NCBI GenBank assembly: GCA_009928645.1
Contig: SACH01000028.1
Span: 1 to 35,893, forward strand
Direction: 5' to 3'
DNA from: Gammaproteobacteria bacterium
Lineage (GTDB): Bacteria; Pseudomonadota; Gammaproteobacteria; Chromatiales; Chromatiaceae
Length of the DNA stretch: 35,893 bases
A program made the translations under genes and the position numbers. Positions 26,530 to 33,555 of this stretch are shown here, piece after piece (the stretch's first letter is position 1; every line of letters begins with the position of its first letter). A model generated the notes under the pieces. It had not been told where the DNA came from. It was given only the letters and a program-made list of their open reading frames with translations, and made no database searches.

Positions 26530-26997
26530 ATGATTAAGACCATCGAGGGCGACCTGCGGGTTGCCGGCGCGCGCTTCTGCCTGGTGGTATCGCGCTTCAA
26601 CGGCTTCATCACCGAAAGCCTGCTGGCCGGGGCGGTGGACACCCTCAAGCGCCATGGCGCGGAGGAGGCCGACCTGGTGGTCGTCCGCGTCCCCGGGGCC
26701 TTCGAGATGCCGGTGGCCGTCCAGCATCTGGCCGCCAAGGGCGGCTATGACGCCATCGTCGCCCTGGGCGCCGTCATCCGCGGCGGCACGCCGCACTTCG
26801 ACTATGTCGCCGGCGAGTGCGTCAAGGGCCTGGCCCACGTCAGTCTGCAGCATGGCCTGCCGGTGGCCTTTGGCGTCCTCACCGTCGATTCCATCGACCA
26901 GGCCATCGAGCGCGCTGGCACCAAGGCCGGCAACAAGGGCGCCGAGGCGGCCCTGTCGGCGATCGAGATGGTCAACCTGCTGCGCCAGTTGGCCTGA
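26530..26997 (+). CDS. ribH: 6,7-dimethyl-8-ribityllumazine synthase
   Basis: Condenses the RibB product with the ribitylaminopyrimidine to give lumazine, the penultimate riboflavin step; usually an icosahedral 60-mer or a pentamer. From ATG 26530 it is 155 residues. Motifs are [15 protein letters not shown] (21-35), VPGAFEMP (54-61) and [15 protein letters not shown] with catalytic H89. In-frame TTG 26518 and GTG 26521 could add a few residues; none of the starts has a strong ribosome-binding site. Its stop lies one base before the nusB ATG. Confidence 0.95.
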   Translation: MIKTIEGDLRVAGARFCLVVSRFNGFITESLLAGAVDTLKRHGAEEADLVVVRVPGAFEMPVAVQHLAAKGGYDAIVALGAVIRGGTPHFDYVAGECVKGLAHVSLQHGLPVAFGVLTVDSIDQAIERAGTKAGNKGAEAALSAIEMVNLLRQLA

Positions 26998-26998
26998 G

Positions 26999-27637
26999 AT
27001 GTCAGGTCGTCGCAGTCAGGCGCGGCGCTATGCCGTGCTGGCCCTCTATCAATGGCAAATGACCGGCCAGGAACCGGCGGCGATCATGCGCCATTTCTTT
27101 GACGACCCGGCCTGGATGCAGGTCATCGCCGAGGGGCTCGGTCTCCTCAAGGGCGAGCAGCAATCCCTGGCGGATGCCGTCTACGACCTGAATCTCTTCC
27201 AGGAACTGTTGCGCGGCGTGCCGGAGCAGGTCGAGGACCTGGACCGCCAACTGGCGACGGTCTTGGACCGCCCCCTGCGCCAGGTGACCCCGGTGGACCT
27301 TGCCATCCTGCGCCTGGGCGTCTATGAACTGGCCCAGAGCCCGCAGATCCCCTTCCGCGCCATCCTCAACGAGACCGTGGAACTGGCCAAGGAATTCGGC
27401 AGCACCGACGACAGTCACCGCTACGTCAACGGCATTCTCGATCGCCTGGCCCGGGTCCTACGGCCCGCCGAGTTCAGCACCCAGGGAGGTGGTGGCGCCA
27501 CCTCGTCCTCCGCGCCCTCGCCCGACGCGGCCCGCAAGGCCAGGCCCGCGTCCGCCGCCAGCGCCTCCTCAACCGCCAGCGCTACCCCGGCCGCCGGAAA
27601 GCGGCCCGAGGTGCCCCCCACCGGGCGAGAGCCCTGA
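26999..27637 (+). CDS. nusB: transcription antitermination factor NusB
   Basis: Helical RNA-binding protein that forms antitermination complexes with NusE (ribosomal protein S10) on boxA RNA of rRNA operons. From ATG 26999 it has 212 residues. The NusB core (about 3-158) shows RRSQARRYAVLALYQWQ, LDRPLRQVTPVDLAILRLGVYEL and the C-terminal RAILNETVELAKEFG ... RYVNGILDRL. The last 54 residues are an Ala/Ser/Pro/Gly-rich tail absent from ordinary NusB of about 140-160 residues. The tail DNA contains the palindrome GGTGGCGCCACC, also found in an insert in thiL. Context after ribH is the usual one. Confidence 0.94.
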   Translation: MSGRRSQARRYAVLALYQWQMTGQEPAAIMRHFFDDPAWMQVIAEGLGLLKGEQQSLADAVYDLNLFQELLRGVPEQVEDLDRQLATVLDRPLRQVTPVDLAILRLGVYELAQSPQIPFRAILNETVELAKEFGSTDDSHRYVNGILDRLARVLRPAEFSTQGGGGATSSSAPSPDAARKARPASAASASSTASATPAAGKRPEVPPTGREP

Positions 27638-27645
27638 GCAAACCG

Positions 27646-27786
27646 TCATGAGGGGGCGGGCCACACCCCTGAAACTGAGCACTTTGCCGTGACTTTCACC
27701 CTACACCAGCGGCGTGAAAGCGCAGAGAAAAACAGCCCTGAAACTGAGCACTTTGCCGTGATTTTCACCCTACCCCTGGCGGCGTG
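27646..27786 (+). repeat. intergenic repeat pair A and B
   Basis: Copy A (27646-27716) reads TCATGAGG, a GGCCACACCCC block, CCCTGAAACTGAGCACTTTG, then CCGTGACTTTCACCCTAC. Copy B (27736-27786) repeats the second half 69 bp later, with one mismatch over the first 37 bp. Both end in GGCGTG. Related copies lie at 29554-29692, same orientation. The repeat contains the imperfect dyad GTGA-ctt-TCAC. Function unknown. Confidence 0.85.
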
Positions 27787-27845
27787 CGCGCCGAGCCGTA
27801 CCCCCGGCGGTTACCCTCCGGGCAACGGCCCGGGCTGAGACGGGC

Positions 27846-28889
27846 GTGTCGGAGTTCGACCTGATCCGCGCCCACTTCGCCCACCTTGGGGCGGAGCGGG
27901 GTGACGTGGTCCTGGGTGTTGGCGACGATTGCGCCCTGCTGCGGGTGCCGCCGGGCCAGGAACTGGCGGTGAGCATCGACACCCTGGTGGCCGGGGTCCA
28001 CTTCCTGCCTGAGGTCGATCCCGAGGCCCTGGGCCATAAGTGCCTGGCGGTGGGTCTGAGCGACCTGGCGGCCATGGGGGCCGCGCCCGCCTGGGCGACC
28101 CTGGCCCTGACCCTGCCGGCGGAGGATGGCCGCTGGCTTGGGGCCTTCGCCGCGGGTTTCGCGGCCCTGGCCGGGGAGCATGGCGTGGCGCTGGTGGGGG
28201 GCGACACCACCCGCGGACCCCTGAGCATCTCGGTCCAGGTGCATGGCCTGGTCCCCGCAGGGCGGGCCATTCGCCGCGCCGGGGCCTGCCCCGGTGACCT
28301 GGTGTGCGTCAGCGGTACCCTGGGCGACGCCGGTCTGGCCCTGCGCGACCTGCTGGCGGGGCGGGATGTCGCGCCCGGTCTTCGGGACCGACTGGAGCGT
28401 CCCACCCCAAGGGTCGCTTTGGGCCTGGCCCTGCGGGGTCTGGCGACGGCCATGATCGACATCTCCGATGGTCTGGCGGCGGATCTGGGCCATATCCTGG
28501 AGGAGAGTGGCGCCGCCGTTGCCCGGGGGGAGCGGAGGGGGGACGCCTCTTCTCCGGGATACCGCGTGGAGGAAGGTGGCGCCACCACTCCCAACCTGGG
28601 GGCCGAGATCCAACTGGCCGCGCTGCCCTTGTCCCCGGCGGTGTCCGCCCGACTCGCCCGGGAGCCAGACTGGTCGCTGCCCCTGGCCTCCGGGGACGAC
28701 TATGAGTTGTGTTTCACCCTGCCACCGTCCCGGGCCGGGGAACTCACTGGTCTGGCTGTTGCCCTTGGCCTGCCCTTGACCTCCATCGGACGAATCCTGC
28801 CCCAGCCCGGCCTGACCTGCATCGCCTCTGACGGTCACCGCTTTGCCCCGGAGCGGGGTGGCTACAACCACTTTCCGGACGCGGGCTAA
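27846..28889 (+). CDS. thiL: thiamine-monophosphate kinase
   Basis: Phosphorylates thiamine monophosphate to thiamine pyrophosphate, the active cofactor; member of the PurM-like ATP-binding superfamily. 347 residues from GTG 27846. Family motifs are FDLIRAHF, GVGDDCALL (24-32), SIDTLVAGVHF, LVGGDTTRGP (116-125), DISDGLAADLGHIL (205-218) and the C-terminal SGDDYELCFTLP (282-293). Residues about 224-250 are a Gly/Arg/Glu/Thr-rich insert that the family normally lacks at this loop. It contains the DNA palindrome GGTGGCGCCACC. Repeats A and B lie just upstream. Confidence 0.94.
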   Translation: MSEFDLIRAHFAHLGAERGDVVLGVGDDCALLRVPPGQELAVSIDTLVAGVHFLPEVDPEALGHKCLAVGLSDLAAMGAAPAWATLALTLPAEDGRWLGAFAAGFAALAGEHGVALVGGDTTRGPLSISVQVHGLVPAGRAIRRAGACPGDLVCVSGTLGDAGLALRDLLAGRDVAPGLRDRLERPTPRVALGLALRGLATAMIDISDGLAADLGHILEESGAAVARGERRGDASSPGYRVEEGGATTPNLGAEIQLAALPLSPAVSARLAREPDWSLPLASGDDYELCFTLPPSRAGELTGLAVALGLPLTSIGRILPQPGLTCIASDGHRFAPERGGYNHFPDAG

Positions 28890-28956
28890 CCTCATGCCAG
28901 CCCTTGAACCATCCCGACCGACGAGAGGTTCGGGCACTTTCGGGCAAATTCCCATG

Positions 28957-28976
28957 CGGGATAACGCCATATCCCG
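28957..28976. other. small hairpin between thiL and pgpA
   Basis: CGGGATA and TATCCCG form a 7-bp perfect stem with a 6-nt loop in the 147-bp thiL-pgpA gap. No T-tract. Role unknown. Confidence 0.4.
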
Positions 28977-29036
28977 GTTGATCAAAGACCCCCTGGGGTG
29001 TCCTTGCCGTCGTGCGGTGTCTTGCCCGTTAAGGCC

Positions 29037-29519
29037 ATGAAGGGTACCGTCGCCACTCGCGCCCGCTTCGATGGGCGCCGGCCCCATCATTGGCTGGCCT
29101 TCGGCTTTGGCGCCGGCCTGGCACCCTGGGCCCCGGGTACGATGGGTACCCTCGTCGCCATTCCCCTCTTTTTGATTCTCCAGGGGCTGTCGCCCGGGGC
29201 CTACCTGCTGGTCCTGGTCGGCCTCTTCCTCATCGGCCTCTGGGCCTGCGACAAGACCGCCCGGGAACTTGGCGGTGGGGACCCGGGGGCCATCGTCTGG
29301 GACGAGATCCTCGGCTATCTGGTCACTATGGCCCTGGCGCCGCCGGGCTGGGCCTGGGTCCTGCTGGGCCTGATCCTGTTCCGGTTCTTCGATATCCTCA
29401 AGCCCTGGCCCATCGGGCCCCTGGACCGCCGCGTCTCCGGGGGGCTGGGCATCCTGCTCGACGACCTGGTCGCCGGCGCCATGGCCTGGTGCCTGCTCCA
29501 GGCGGTGGCGTGGTGGTGA
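29037..29519 (+). CDS. pgpA: phosphatidylglycerophosphatase A
   Basis: Inner-membrane enzyme that dephosphorylates phosphatidylglycerophosphate to phosphatidylglycerol. 160 residues from ATG 29037. Motifs are GFGAGLAPWAPGTMGTL (23-39), the acidic IVWDEILGYLVT, and RFFDILKPWPIGPLDRR with LGILLDDLVAG near the C-terminus. About four membrane segments. The frame is open upstream to GTG 28998; 29037 is preferred because conserved sequence starts soon after, though AAGG sits unusually close to this ATG. Following thiL is typical. Confidence 0.93.
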   Translation: MKGTVATRARFDGRRPHHWLAFGFGAGLAPWAPGTMGTLVAIPLFLILQGLSPGAYLLVLVGLFLIGLWACDKTARELGGGDPGAIVWDEILGYLVTMALAPPGWAWVLLGLILFRFFDILKPWPIGPLDRRVSGGLGILLDDLVAGAMAWCLLQAVAWW

Positions 29520-29553
29520 TGACCGCGCGCGACCCCATGACGGACGCAAGTCC

Positions 29554-29692
29554 TCATGAGGTGGCGGGCCACACCCCCGAAAAGGCAAAACTTTCCCGTG
29601 TATTTCATGCTACCTGGCATCACGCTACCTGGCATGAGGCAGTAGGCCACACCCCGGAAAATGAAAGGGTTTGTCGTGACTTTCGCGCTATA
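29554..29692 (+). repeat. intergenic repeat pair C and D
   Basis: Copy C (29554-29613) and copy D (29633-29691) share with copy A the run CATGAGG, GGCCACACCCC, a GAAA segment, then TTT, CGTG, TTTC and CTA. C and D are 79 bp apart, joined by a duplicated CGCTACCTGGCAT-like unit. They are more diverged from each other than A and B. They fill most of the 271-bp gap between pgpA and the Lrp-domain gene. Confidence 0.8.
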
Positions 29693-29790
29693 TTCTGAAG
29701 CAGGGTCGCGTTGATGAGCGGCAGGATTCATGCCCCACCCAGGCGCGGCGGGTGCTTTGCTTCTTTCCCTTCTGTCTGAGAGAAAACCAA

Positions 29791-30039
29791 ATGATCAGAG
29801 CCCTGGTAATGATGAACGTGGCGCGCGGCAAGGTTCCGGCCACCGCCAAGCAGCTGGCCGCGATGGATGAGGTCGTCGACGTCTATTCGGTGGCCGGTGA
29901 CTATGACCTGGTGGCCATCATCCAGAGCGCCGAGTATGAGCGGCTGGCGGAGATCGTCACCGAGAAACTGCAAGGCCTGGAGGCGATCACCACGACCACC
30001 ACCCTGATGGCCTTCCGCAACTACAAGTTCAGCCTGTGA
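29791..30039 (+). CDS. stand-alone Lrp/AsnC ligand-binding (RAM) domain protein
   Basis: 82 residues from ATG 29791. The whole protein matches the effector-binding half of Lrp/AsnC regulators: an alternating beta-alpha-beta fold with VDVYSVAGDYDLVAIIQ in the middle and TTTTTLMAFRNYKF at the end. There is no DNA-binding helix-turn-helix, so it resembles the single-domain members that oligomerise and bind amino acids. The trpD-like gene starts 20 bp downstream, so it is probably the first gene of that operon. A sensor or allosteric partner role is inference. GAGAG lies about 10 bases before the ATG. Confidence 0.85.
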   Translation: MIRALVMMNVARGKVPATAKQLAAMDEVVDVYSVAGDYDLVAIIQSAEYERLAEIVTEKLQGLEAITTTTTLMAFRNYKFSL

Positions 30040-30058
30040 GCCGGTGGAGGACACAGCC

Positions 30059-31093
30059 ATGATCCGTGCGGCATTGCGCAAACTGACGGTTGGCGAACAC
30101 CTGCAGGAAGAGGAGATCTTCCGCATCATCGGCGGCATCCGCAGCGGCGAGGTCACCGACCTGCAGATCGCCGGCTTCCTGGTCGCACTGCTGATGAAGG
30201 GACCCACGATCCAGGAGGTAGCCTCCATCGCCCGCGCCATGCGGGCCAACTGCGAGCAGATCCGCCCCCAGGTGGACGGTGAGCTCATCGACACCTGCGG
30301 CACCGGCGGTGGCCGGACCACCTTCAACTGCTCCACCACGGTCTCCCTGGTGGCCGCGGCGGCGGGCATTCCGGTGGCCAAGCATGGCAGCCGGTCCCTG
30401 TCCTCCTCCTCCGGCAGCGCCGATGTCCTGGAGCGGCTGGGGGTGGCCATCGACCTCTCCCCGGCCCAAGCCCAACGGCTGATCGAGCGGGCGGGGATCG
30501 GCTTCCTCTACGCGCCCAACTTCCACCCCGTGATGCACAAGGTGCTGCCCCCCGAGATGGCCCTGGGGATCAAGACCATCTTCTATACCATCATCGGCCC
30601 CCTGATCAATCCAGCGAATGCCCTGCGCCATGTGCTGGGGGTCTACAAATCCGACCTGGTGTCGATGATGGCCGACATCCTGGTCGCGCTCGAGTTCAGG
30701 CACGCCCTGGTGGTGCACGGGCTGGACGGACTGGACGAGATCTCGGTCATTGGCAAGACCTCAGTGGCCGAGGTCAAGGACGGCTGGGCCAAGAAGTATG
30801 AAATCACCCCCGCCGATTTCGGGCTGCCGACCTACACCTACGAAGAGCTGTCGGGCGGCGACCCCCAGCGGAACGCGCTGCTGGTGCGGGCCATCCTGGA
30901 CGGCACGGAACAGGGGGCACGGCGGGCCATGGTCCTCGCCAACGCCGCGGCGGCCCTGCTAGTGGGCGGCAAGGCGGCGGACCTGGGGAGCGGCGCGCGG
31001 CTGGCGGCGGAGCTGATCGACAGCGGGGCGGCCCGCCGCAAGCTGGACGAACTGATCGCCGAGTCCAACCGCATCGCCGCGGAGGGCCGATGA
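30059..31093 (+). CDS. trpD: divergent anthranilate phosphoribosyltransferase (TrpD family)
   Basis: TrpD transfers phosphoribose from PRPP to anthranilate, the second step of tryptophan synthesis. 344 residues from ATG 30059, with GGTGGAGG upstream. The fold and PRPP regions are recognisable: DTCGTGGGRTTFN (79-90), VAKHGSRSLSSSSGSADVLE (106-125), and GIKTIFYTIIGPLINPAN (170-187). Ordinary TrpD has GTGGDG and KHGNR. Here Asp is replaced by G85 and the substrate-contacting Asn by S111. It overlaps the trpC-like gene by 4 bp. It may be a true TrpD, or a paralogue using another aromatic amine; the family is certain, the substrate is not. Confidence 0.85.
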   Translation: MIRAALRKLTVGEHLQEEEIFRIIGGIRSGEVTDLQIAGFLVALLMKGPTIQEVASIARAMRANCEQIRPQVDGELIDTCGTGGGRTTFNCSTTVSLVAAAAGIPVAKHGSRSLSSSSGSADVLERLGVAIDLSPAQAQRLIERAGIGFLYAPNFHPVMHKVLPPEMALGIKTIFYTIIGPLINPANALRHVLGVYKSDLVSMMADILVALEFRHALVVHGLDGLDEISVIGKTSVAEVKDGWAKKYEITPADFGLPTYTYEELSGGDPQRNALLVRAILDGTEQGARRAMVLANAAAALLVGGKAADLGSGARLAAELIDSGAARRKLDELIAESNRIAAEGR

Positions 31094-31815
31094 GCCACGA
31101 ACCCGGTGAACGCCCCTTCACCAGCGCCATGCAGGCCGCCCGGGACGCGGGTCGCCTGCCCCTGATCGCCGAGGTCAAGGTCCGCAGCCCCAAGGAGGGT
31201 GAGCTGCTCGCCGGACGTGACCCGGTTGCCCTGGCCCAAACCATGGTGGCGGCGGGCGCGGCCTGTCTGTCCGTCGTCACCGAGGGTCCCCACTTCGGCG
31301 GCAGCCTGGGGTTGTTGGAGAGGGTCGCCGCCGCCAGCGCCGTCCCGGTCCTGTGCAAGGACTTCGTGACCGAGCCGCGACAGGTCTGGGAGCGGTGGGA
31401 GCGGGGCGCGGCCTGCCTGCTGCTCATGGTCTCCCAGCTCGAGTGGCCGCGGCTCCAGGCCTTGCATGCGGAGGCCCATCGCGCCGGGCTGGAGACCCTG
31501 GTAGAGGTGCATGACGAGGACGAACTGCGCCTGGCCCTGACCCTGGACCTGGACCTGGACCTGCTGGGCATCAACAACCGGGACATCCGCCAGCTTGAAT
31601 GCGACGCGGGCACGGTTGCCAACACCCTGCGGCTGCTGGGGCGGGTCCCCCCCGGGGTGCGGACGATCAGCGAGAGCGCGATCTCCACCCCGGACGAGGC
31701 GCGGCAGGTGATCGCGTCCGGAGGCTCAGGCGTTCTGGTGGGGACCGCGATCCTCAAGGCCGCCGATACCGCGGCGGCCGTCCGGCACCTGGTCCAGGCA
31801 TGGGGCGAGGCGTGA
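31090..31815 (+). CDS. trpC: divergent indole-3-glycerol-phosphate synthase (TrpC family)
   Basis: TrpC closes the indole ring with loss of CO2. 241 residues, a TIM barrel. Catalytic positions of the family are kept: E28 and K30 in LIAEVKVRSP, K90 in VLCKDF, the VEVHDEDE glutamate, INNRD (161-165) and TISESAIS (192-198). The N-terminus is unusual: only about 24 residues precede the first barrel strand, whereas typical enzymes have about 45-50, including a helix that helps cover the substrate. A hexanucleotide repeat encodes LDLDLDL near 152-158. Overlaps trpD by ATGA and the trpF-like gene by one base. Confidence 0.85.
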   Translation: MSHEPGERPFTSAMQAARDAGRLPLIAEVKVRSPKEGELLAGRDPVALAQTMVAAGAACLSVVTEGPHFGGSLGLLERVAAASAVPVLCKDFVTEPRQVWERWERGAACLLLMVSQLEWPRLQALHAEAHRAGLETLVEVHDEDELRLALTLDLDLDLLGINNRDIRQLECDAGTVANTLRLLGRVPPGVRTISESAISTPDEARQVIASGGSGVLVGTAILKAADTAAAVRHLVQAWGEA

Positions 31816-32507
31816 TGGTCCGGGTCAAGATCTGCGGCAACACGGACGCGGACCAGGTCGCCTGGGGGGTCGCTGCCGGCGCGGACTGCCTGGGGTTGGT
31901 GGTGGAGTATCCGGTGCCGGTCCCCTGGAACCTGGCGCGCGAGGAGGCACGGGCCCTGTTCGCCCGGGTCCCGCCGATGATCGGCCGCGCCCTGGTCTGT
32001 GGTGGTGTCCCCGACCAGGTCATCGACCTCGCCCAAGAGCTCCGCCCGCATCTGGTCCAACTGCACACCGACAACAGCCTGGCGGAGACCGGGGCGATCG
32101 TGCGGGCCCTGGCCCCGCTGGGCATCGGCCTGATCCGGGCCCTGCGCATCGACGTGGCCACCGGCCTGGCGGCTGGTGAGATCACCGACCCGCTTGCGGC
32201 GGCCCTGGCCCTGGAGTCCACCGGGGTCGCCGCGATCCTGCTGGACGCCCGCACGGGCGCGATGCCCGCGGGGACCGGGGTGAGTCTCGACTGGGGGAGC
32301 GCAAGCCTTATCCGCGAGGCGCTCTCCGTGCCCTTGATCCTGGCCGGCGGCCTGACCCCCGGCAACGTCCGTGCGGCCATCGCGCAGGTGCGGCCCTACG
32401 CGGTGGATGTGATCAGCGGCGTTGAGGTCTCCAGACGGGTCAAGTCACCCGAGCTGATCCGGCGGTTCGTCCATCAGGCGCGGGTCGCTGTCGGCAGTGA
32501 AATGTAG
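31815..32507 (+). CDS. trpF: divergent phosphoribosylanthranilate isomerase (TrpF family)
   Basis: TrpF converts phosphoribosylanthranilate to the ribulose form in a TIM barrel. 230 residues from ATG 31815, slightly longer than usual (about 200-210). The catalytic cysteine C7 in VKICGNT and aspartate D144 in ILLDARTG are present, as are GTGVSLDW, LAGGLTPGNV and YAVDVISGVE. The segment that normally reads SPR, whose Arg contacts the anthranilate carboxylate, reads VPVPWN here (34-39), so that arginine seems to be missing. It overlaps trpC by one base and ends the cluster. An altered substrate is possible. Confidence 0.85.
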   Translation: MVRVKICGNTDADQVAWGVAAGADCLGLVVEYPVPVPWNLAREEARALFARVPPMIGRALVCGGVPDQVIDLAQELRPHLVQLHTDNSLAETGAIVRALAPLGIGLIRALRIDVATGLAAGEITDPLAAALALESTGVAAILLDARTGAMPAGTGVSLDWGSASLIREALSVPLILAGGLTPGNVRAAIAQVRPYAVDVISGVEVSRRVKSPELIRRFVHQARVAVGSEM

Positions 32508-32524
32508 CCCATTTCCGGTGGGCT
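32506..32524. other. hairpin at the end of the trp-like cluster
   Basis: AGCCCA and TGGGCT form a 6-bp stem with a 7-nt loop overlapping the trpF stop. It lies between convergent transcription units. No T-tract on either strand, so termination is doubtful. Confidence 0.35.
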
Positions 32525-32561
32525 GATGTCATGGCCCAGCATTGCTACCATTTGGCGGCAA

Positions 32562-32879
32562 TCAAGCGATGGCCTCAAGCCCCTTCTTCTGAATGACGGT
32601 CATGAGTCGTAATGCTGGGCCGCCCGGTTTTTTAACGCCACGTTCCCAGTCGGAGACAAGGTTTTTTGAAACATTGAGGTAACGAGCAAACACCGGCTGG
32701 GAGATATGCTCACGCTCCCGGAGCGCCTTGATCTCCTCGGGCGCGAGAACATGCACTGGCGTTAGGCATGCGTCATCGAATTCACGCATGGTCTGCTTGT
32801 CGACCGCGCTGATGTCGTGCAGGGCCTCCATCGTTTCGTGGACGGCGGCTAAAGCTTCGCTGCGATAGTGCTTAGCCAT
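32562..32879 (-). CDS. HigA-like helix-turn-helix antitoxin
   Basis: 105 residues. The C-terminal part (about 47-101) is an XRE/Cro-type DNA-binding domain: LAPEEIKALREREHISQPVFARYLNVSKNLVSDWERG pattern, split here as EIKALRERE, SQPVFARYLNVS and LVSDWERGVKKP. The N-terminal half is helical and probably binds the toxin. It overlaps the upstream toxin frame by 8 bp, the usual toxin-first order of HigBA-type modules. It likely represses its own promoter through palindromes at 33265-33290. The gene is intact even though the toxin frame is broken. Confidence 0.85.
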   Translation of the reverse strand: MAKHYRSEALAAVHETMEALHDISAVDKQTMREFDDACLTPVHVLAPEEIKALREREHISQPVFARYLNVSKNLVSDWERGVKKPGGPALRLMTVIQKKGLEAIA

Positions 32880-33246
32880 CTTTCATCACCTCTTCAAGTT
32901 GATCATTTTCAATCAGTTGACGAATCAGGTCGTCGGACAAGGCAAGGATCGACTTGGCGGCCTTCTTGAACTGCTCTGCTTCATCGTCGCGGATGTTGCC
33001 AAGCTCGCTTTTAGGGAAGCCGTAGACGAAAAATGCCTTGTCACCATTGCGAAAAACCACAATGCTGCGGTAACCCTCGGACTTGCCCTCCCCGGGGCGG
33101 GCAATGCGCTGCTTGATGACGCCACCACCAAGATCGGCATCAATCAAGCCCTTTTCCGCACGTTCTACAGCCTCCCAGAGTAAACCGGCTGAGATTTTCT
33201 CTTTTCGGGCAAACCGCCCAAACTACGCATTCTTGAATATTCTCAA
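32872..33246 (-). pseudogene. RelE/HigB-family toxin gene interrupted by in-frame TAG
   Basis: Reading minus from TTG 33246 gives LRIFKNA, then TAG (33225-33223), then FGRFARKEKISAGLLWEAV, GLIDADLGGGVIKQRIARPG and GDKAFFVYGFPKSE down to 32872. The whole 124-codon frame matches the length and order of this toxin family, and the stop sits where relatives typically have Trp (TGG to TAG). No ATG or GTG lies between the stop and TTG 33147, where a 91-residue product lacking the N-terminus could begin. Most likely an inactivated toxin beside a retained antitoxin. Stop suppression or a sequencing error are alternatives. Confidence 0.8.
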
Positions 33247-33264
33247 GGCAATCACTCCCTCAAT

Positions 33265-33290
33265 GGACATTGTCCTATCACACTTAGTGT
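33265..33290. promoter_or_regulatory. paired palindromes upstream of the toxin-antitoxin genes
   Basis: GGACATTGTCC (33265-33275) and ACACTTAGTGT (33280-33290) are two perfect palindromes around a central base, 15 bp centre to centre. They lie just upstream of the toxin start, where HTH antitoxins bind to autorepress. A weak minus-strand promoter (TTGAGG, 16 bp, TAGGAC) overlaps them. Confidence 0.5.
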
Positions 33291-33555
33291 TACCCTCAAG
33301 CAAATGGCAAGGTGGTCTACCCGCTTGCCCCTTGAACAGGTCGAGGCCTTGCGCTCCTGCGATCGGCAGTGAGCGGCTACCCCTTCAAACGGAATTTTAG
33401 GTCTCTGGGTGATATTCTTTACCCAAAGGATCGCGTGCCGGTTAAGGTGCCAAAAGGTTAACCACTTGGGATGTCTTTGTTTTTCAGATCAGGCGATCCG
33501 TGGCGGAAGTTGCTTAGTTACCGGCCAACGGTCGTGAGGGTGGAGGAAAGCGCAG
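33291..33555. other. gene-free stretch before the PAS-GGDEF-EAL gene
   Basis: Lower GC than its surroundings. It contains a short frame ending at 33372 (ATGGCAAGGTGG start, 22 codons) that I do not recognise. There is an inverted repeat GGTTAA ... TTAACC near 33440-33463, and a GGAGG ribosome-binding site at 33542-33546 for the next gene. No clear promoter was identified. Confidence 0.4.

Noticed and set aside
26561-26998. Long upstream extension of the nusB frame through ribH
   Set aside because: GC-rich alternative frame of ribH; the real nusB start at 26999 fits the family N-terminus.
31536-31563. Hexanucleotide tandem repeat in the trpC-like gene
   Set aside because: Short (about four units) and in frame within a loop; noted in the gene entry but too small to imply phase variation.
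33300-33372. 22-codon frame starting ATGGCAAGGTGG, perhaps a remnant gene end
   Set aside because: No recognisable family and no ribosome-binding site; not supported as a gene or transposase remnant.
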